Source of the DNA: Oasisia sp. SBJ-2009
Lineage: Eukaryota > Annelida > Polychaeta > Sabellida > Siboglinidae
Direction of reading: 5' to 3'
Assembly: GCA_964017155.1 (NCBI GenBank)
Contig: OZ024855.1
Coordinates: forward strand, 59,638,731 to 59,702,730
DNA: 64,000 bases
The translations under genes and the position numbers were made by a program. The notes beneath the pieces are model-generated. The model had not been told where the DNA came from. It worked only from the letters and a program-made list of their open reading frames with translations, and ran no database searches. This document shows positions 49,201-56,400 of the stretch, piece by piece (the first letter of the stretch is position 1; every line of letters starts with the position of its first letter).

Positions 49201-52200
49201 TCCATTTTCAAGGCATAAGTGACAATATCTATGATTTTGGAAGACTTTCTTGTTCCTTCACTTTTTGACGAGTCCACCTCCCATCAACAAATATATCTAC
49301 CCCTCCGCAGCGGGTTTCACTCGGATAGATGAGTCTCTGCGTAAACCTATGTATATCAGCGCAACATTGGATGATGCTGAAACAGCTGACCTGTATAGAA
49401 ACTTACTACTTGGTCGCTGGATCTTCGTTTGCTTTTATCCGCGTCCCTGTCTGGGTGGGACTTGTGCTTCCTGTCTTCTCCCTATAGATAGGGGCAGGAC
49501 AAACTTGTAAACAAAAGTTTAAAAATCACTTCCCATGCCAAGCAAAACTTCAGCAAACAATGTCACTGCCCGGCATGTGCAGACTAGCTGATGATCCCTC
49601 GTTAACTGCTGTGTTTTGTACTATTAAAATGCTTCCATTCTCAGAACGTTTCTGACCAACGTATCTGTAACTTAGCAACAGTTATTATTCTTTACATCTT
49701 AATCTGTATTGAAGCGATCTACCAGTGTCATTACTATCAGAAAAAATTAAAAGAAATTTGAAATTATTATAAATCTGTAACTTCAGACTGTTTAGTGTCA
49801 GATATTGCCAGATCAGTGGATGAAAATCATTCTACAATGACTTCCAACAATAATTGAGTTCTCAGATGTATGCTATATAACATCACTTAGACATTTTTCA
49901 AGTTTGTGTGTGTACCACAGATAAAAATAGAACACCCCAGTAGAACAAGATCACTAGGCTGCTATCAGTTGACACATGATACTTTGAAGTCACCATGGGC
50001 TGGTGACAGCCAGGCTATTGCACAGCAGAAAGCCTGTATATACACAGGACCGCACCAAGTTTTCTTCATAATTATCACGTTATTTATTTACTGACATCAG
50101 TTAGCCAGTGTTGTTTAACTGTGTACAATATGTTCAAACAGTTGCCTCACTAATTTGCCAGTATGAAACAAATAAGCAGGCTTATACTTAGTATACAGTG
50201 TCTCACTGTGTGAGTAGTGAGTACAGTGTAGTACTATTTAATTTGTCATTGTACCAGATCCACAAGTATTGTGGTGTTTTACAAAAAAGTCATTTAAAAA
50301 TCAACCAACTGAAGTCTGTCCTCCAAAGACATGACAGAGAACACCCACACCTATATACTAATTACAATTTCACATATAAAAAAACAGACCATTCAAAGTG
50401 GATGAGAGAATAGGGAAAATAACAACAAAACAGAGCTGCCAACATTACTAAAAACAACAGTAGTAGAAAAGGTAGAAAGGTAGAAAAGTAGTAATGTTAA
50501 GATAGTCAACTAATTAATTATACTGTGTCAACAGTAATAACAATAAATAAATAAAATTAGGCAAACTACAACAAAATACCAGTGATGTCATAGTAACAGG
50601 TTTCCTTAAAATGACCACAGTTTCCCTTTCATGTCCCCCTAAACAGAATTAGTTTGGTCATTTCATGTATTATTATTGGTCAATTTGTATATGACTGTAA
50701 TGTTTTAAAACTATTAATTTCCTAAATTAATAGCAGTAAATAAATATGTTCGCAAATACTATAACCTAAGCTACCACGATATATATTGTATAACCTGTGG
50801 AAAGAGACTCCAGATGCTGTTTTCTGTCGGTTGGTACATACAGTTGTATGCTACACAGAAAATAACCATACTTGCTACTTCACACTGACTGTTGTAACCA
50901 GCATGTCCCCAAATGGATTAACGTTGCTCACATCAGTGTCAACCACCGAACTATCCAGTGTATGGGTTCTATATAATCCGGGTCACAGTCCTTCCCCTAA
51001 TGACTAAGCTGGAGGCTACAGCCTATCCCACTGGATCATTATTCACATTGCCAAGGAACCACAGTGACAACTATTTAGATCCCTACCTCAACACAGAGAA
51101 CCAACTCAAAACATTCAACAGCTTGTAGTGGCTACCGTCTAATTAACATGGCGACGGTTGGTTGCCATGGTAACTAGCGGTAGCCTAACACAGAACAAAC
51201 CAGGCTCGTCTACAGCGTAGAGTTTATTGTCGTCGTTGTTTCACATACATGGCATAGTACATATCGAAGGAAGATCTAGAATCGAATGATCAGTCTAAAA
51301 CTGGCCTCCAATTTATACAACGAGGAGGCCTGCCTCCTGTGCTGGTCGTCACGTACACACTTACGAGAGAGATTCCCTTTCATACCAATGGTACAGATTT
51401 ATGTCTGCACATCCTATTGAACGAAAGCTAAGTTTGGTTTCTATTGACAATTGTAGATATGATTCACCAATGTTTTTATTACTGTCATTTTATGTGTGAC
51501 TAAAGAAAATTTTCCGTTTTTAATATGTTTTTAAGCGGATAATAACGTTTTTTGAATCTTTTGAATCTTTGAATCTTCTAAATGTGATTCACGGTTTGAA
51601 TATCGACCAGGGTGAGGATGACGGTCATATTTGAACTGGGTGTGAGGAGGATCGACCAGCACGGGGGATATTTATCTAGCTACTCAATAGAGAGCAACAC
51701 TTCTACGAATGGTAAACAAAAGGACTGCGACCTGTGTGGGGGTATCGGCTCCACACCCCACCTTGACTGTTTACTCATTAATTATTTACTATACGCTGGT
51801 ATAATGCGCTTTAAGCAGCGTTTTACCTCGATTAAACAGACTCCGTGAGGTGGCAGCACTTTTAACTCTCAATTTTTCAGTGTATTTACGCAGCCGAGTG
51901 AGAGTCGATTAATGCTTAAACAGACAACCTTTCGTTACAGTTGTAATTTATACACCTTCCCTAACGGTGGACAACTTTTATTTTATCAACCGCACAATCC
52001 CGAGACAGCCCTACTGCCTACTGCTGGCAGCCGACAGGGCTGTCTCAGGATTGCGTAATGCACACCAGGGAGTGTAGACTCAGTAGTGGTTTCTCAACCC
52101 TGTGACGGGAGGCGTACGCTGACGGGAGAATTGCGATCACTCGACGTTTGGACACTATTGTTACCCGTAGGAAATGTTTCTGGGCTGGCAGCCTTATCAT

Positions 52201-53043
52201 TATTTCCTCCCAGCAACTACGTCACGTCACTCACGTGTACGGAAACACCGATTAGGCGATGACGATGTGCCATTTAAAAAAAATCGAAAAAACCACGGTA
52301 CGCAAACTGGTGACGGTGCACCTTAAAACCGCGAATACCGTGTACCGCGTTTAATCGTCCCATCCATAATGTCAGTGTGGCACATGTACTAAAAAGGTAA
52401 GTTCTTATATAGCGCAGCACCCAATCATCAGGATTACTCTACACTTTACTCCCAGCAGATCCGTTCAATTAAACACGATCTCGACTTCTCTGGGAAGCAT
52501 TCAGCCACATTGCAATTAACACATAAACACTATGCATACACAGACATCCACCACTGTCTATAGTCTACATCACCTGTTCGTCCTTTGATCGTTTCCGCTC
52601 CACGTCGCCGTCCCGATGCCGCTTGCTCCTCCCTCCCTCCTCCTCACGCTCCCTGTGACTCCGGTGCTTCTTCTCCCTCCCCTCCTCATCCCTCGGCCTC
52701 CTGTGCCTCTCCTTGTCCTCACTCCGCCTCTCTCCGTCCTCCCGTGGTCGTCGGTGGTGACGGTCGTCGTTGCTCCGTGACCCGCTCACCAGCCCGCGAC
52801 TGTCTGTCTTCTCCGCGGTTGACTTCTCACGCCGCTTCTCACCATTCTGTCAAATCAAATCAAATTTTATTTCGCAACAACAACATTACATTCTACACAA
52901 GCAAACAAAGAGAAACATATTGTCACATGGCTCATTTTGTGTCGTCTTCCTGTGACCTCAAAACATAAATTTCGAAATGATATATTGACAGATTTCTCAA
53001 ATTCCCCCAATTCGCTGTCATGCAAATAAGTATACATGGATAA

Positions 53044-53102
<59 letters not shown>

Positions 53103-53394
53103 CCCTGGTATATATATATATTTACTTATATATATATATATATATAATATATATAGTATATATATAAGTATATATATATACCCTGGTATATATATACTTA
53201 TATTATACTATATATATTATATATATTTATATATATATATTTATATATATTATATATACTTATATATATATATATATAATATATATAGTATATATATAAG
53301 TATATATATATACCCTGGTATATATATACTTATATTATACTATATATATTATATATATATTTATATATATATATTTATATATATTATATATACT

Positions 53395-53427
<33 letters not shown>

Positions 53428-56400
53428 ATATATAAGTATATATATAATATATATAGTATATATATAAGTATATATATATATACCCTAGTATATATTATAC
53501 TTATATATACTATATATATATTATATATATACTTATATATATATATATATATTTACTATATATATATATTATATATATACTTATATATATATGATATATA
53601 TATATATATATGATATATATATATATTACTTATCCATGTATACTCATTTACGTGACAATGGATTGGGGGAATTTGAGAAATCTGTCAATCGAAAATGAAT
53701 GAATGCAAATTCAAACAACTCAAGATGATCCAGCCATCTAGATTATTCTATAGAATATACTGTCCGTGGCTCCAATATTTGGTGATTATTTTTGTAAGAA
53801 ATAACTTACTTTGGAGCATAATCTGTAAAATGTACAACATTTCAATCCATAACTGAGGGGTTGATATGGCGTACTTTTCATTAACTCTGTTGCGCAAAGT
53901 ACTGCGAGGTATGTGAATTTCTTACAAAACAATCTAGTTTATTATTTATTTATTAATACAATTGTTACAGGCAAGTTTGATAATCGTGATTTGTCATAGA
54001 CTATATTCCCAGCATAAATATCAGGTACCCCCATAATGTATTGTGTCAGTTCTGTTGCCTGTTTTGTGTACTATATATACTGATGATTTTAAGAGCAGTA
54101 GTTCCACGTACATGTACTCAGATGACTGCCTTAGCAGATGTCTCAACCTCAGGCAGTCATTTTAATCAGCAGGTCACTGAAGTGACAAGATGGTGTACGA
54201 ACAACTACTTAGACTTGAAGGTGGTGAGACAAGTGAGATGGTGGTAGGCCTCAGAAAGAAGGGGATGTGAGTTTGTTAATGTTTATACCCATTTCAGAAC
54301 TTTAGTAGGTTTAAAAATAAGTAAACAATAATTTATCTTAAATCAATATTTATTTATTATATTTTATTTAAAATAAATACTATTTATTTATGTATTTATT
54401 TTGTAACTGACTAAATTGTGTGACATTGTCGCCACCGTCAGAGCGAATGTATGGAATATTTGTCTGTGACCGCCTATGTAATTACTGTTTTTTCTTCTTC
54501 TGATTTTGTACTGACCATAATGGTCTCTCGTTTGAGAAATTTAATAAATTATTTTGTAACTTGTAAATTTAGGACAATCCAACATTTAAATGATGATTCC
54601 TGTGACTACCCTGTGTGCCTGATTCTTGTTTTGTTGTGCCCCCTGAAGTCTGGTAACTGAAGATATAGGTGCAGACCCCCGTGCAGTAGAAATATATCGT
54701 TGATATTATTATTATCATAAAACATTTACAGTGTATTTCAAATTATATATATTTTCTAAAAGTATTCATGCAGCAAATGCACCACGAAAAGTACCTCATT
54801 ACCATTAGTTGATAAATACTTTAATCACTGCCTTCTGTGGACACATCTATAGTCAAGTACAAGTGTCCTGCCAGTGCAGGTGTCCACCAAAGGCAGGGAA
54901 AACTGTAACACAATTACTTCTCAAAAAAGATCCATCAGTGCATCCCACCACAGGAACATACATTACCACTTAACCCTTTACATCCCAAGTCGCCCAAACT
55001 CGCCTGAGTTCCGACACCTCAACTTGGCTAGACCCACCCCAAAATATTGGAGTCCTATTCCAGAGGTGCTTTCTGGAGAATACTTTTGAAACCCATTCAA
55101 CGAGTATATGCAACATATATCTAAGGTATAATAATAATATTGGTACCAATATGTAGATAATTACAGTCTTTAAAATAAATACGACTTGTAGCAGTAAGAA
55201 ATGAAGCCTAAAAAGTTACATCACATAATATAACATGTTATAGTAAAATAATGATATACTACTTTATTAGCGCACATGTTGTGTTAGGATAAACTTTTTC
55301 AATTAACCAAAAAGCATATCTCCATATATCACTGGATGATCCGGTGTTAGTGCACTAACAACACATCCAAAGAATGAACATTTCAGAATTAAACGCGAAT
55401 TAGTGCCCCACCTCAGGCTCCGGCCTTGACCGGTGCCGGTCAGACCTGTCCTTCTCCCGTCCTCCTTTCTCTCTATCGTGCCTGTCCCTGTCCCTGTCCC
55501 TGTCTTTGTCCCGGGTGTGTCCCTTCTCTCGGTCGCGGTCTCTGTCCTTGTCCCGAACCTTGCCATCCCCGTCTGTTTTCTCGCGGTGTTTCCTCTCCCT
55601 CCTCTCGCGGTCGTCACCTGCATCCAGCCATCGCTGTCACCCCTTGTCACATCACTGTCATCACAAACTGGTGTTCTCAATTCTTAGAATCTGTCACCAG
55701 AAACTGTTACTGCAAACAGCTGAGACACATTAACATCACCATTATCATCTTACTGTGTCCACACGATATGACATCAGTCATCATATAAAAAGTTGAAAGA
55801 AGAAATTAGTAAAAAGACTTATTAAATCTATTTCGTATGTTTATCTACCCATATATTACTTACTGTAATATTGTTTTGGGAAGGGCCCTGCATACGTATC
55901 TTGATAAAACATATACAGTGTATACTGTAAAAGAGAATTTAGTGCATAATTAGTCACGTAGGATTTGCAGGGAATGAGTATCTATTAGATAAACACATGA
56001 CTCTGCTGTATTTTAATGTTCAAGTATAATAAGGTATGTTACTTGCCTTATTTAAGAACGTATTTGTTTTGTCAACCATGACACATAAATACAGCATAAG
56101 GCAGAAACTAGCATACAAAATACCGTTTTGCAGAATGAATTGCAGACAATTATCTTTGGCCTATGTCGAAGCAAAAATTTGGAACACTTAGTTTGAATAA
56201 TTGTTTATAATATTGTGCCACTTTGCACATCTTTAAACAAGAATCAAGTGTCTGCTTCTGCATAACCAATAACATAGATTAGCCTTCTGTTTCTGCTTTG
56301 AATTTATTGTTATGCCACGGTGCTTTGTTATAATTGTGTTGTTATTTAAAGACAATTTAGTATTACCACAGCGATCATGTATTTTCATGTTGTGGTACCC

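Noticed and set aside
49250..49510. 86-codon plus-strand frame
   Set aside because: No family recognised and no splice or start context; chance frame in an intron.
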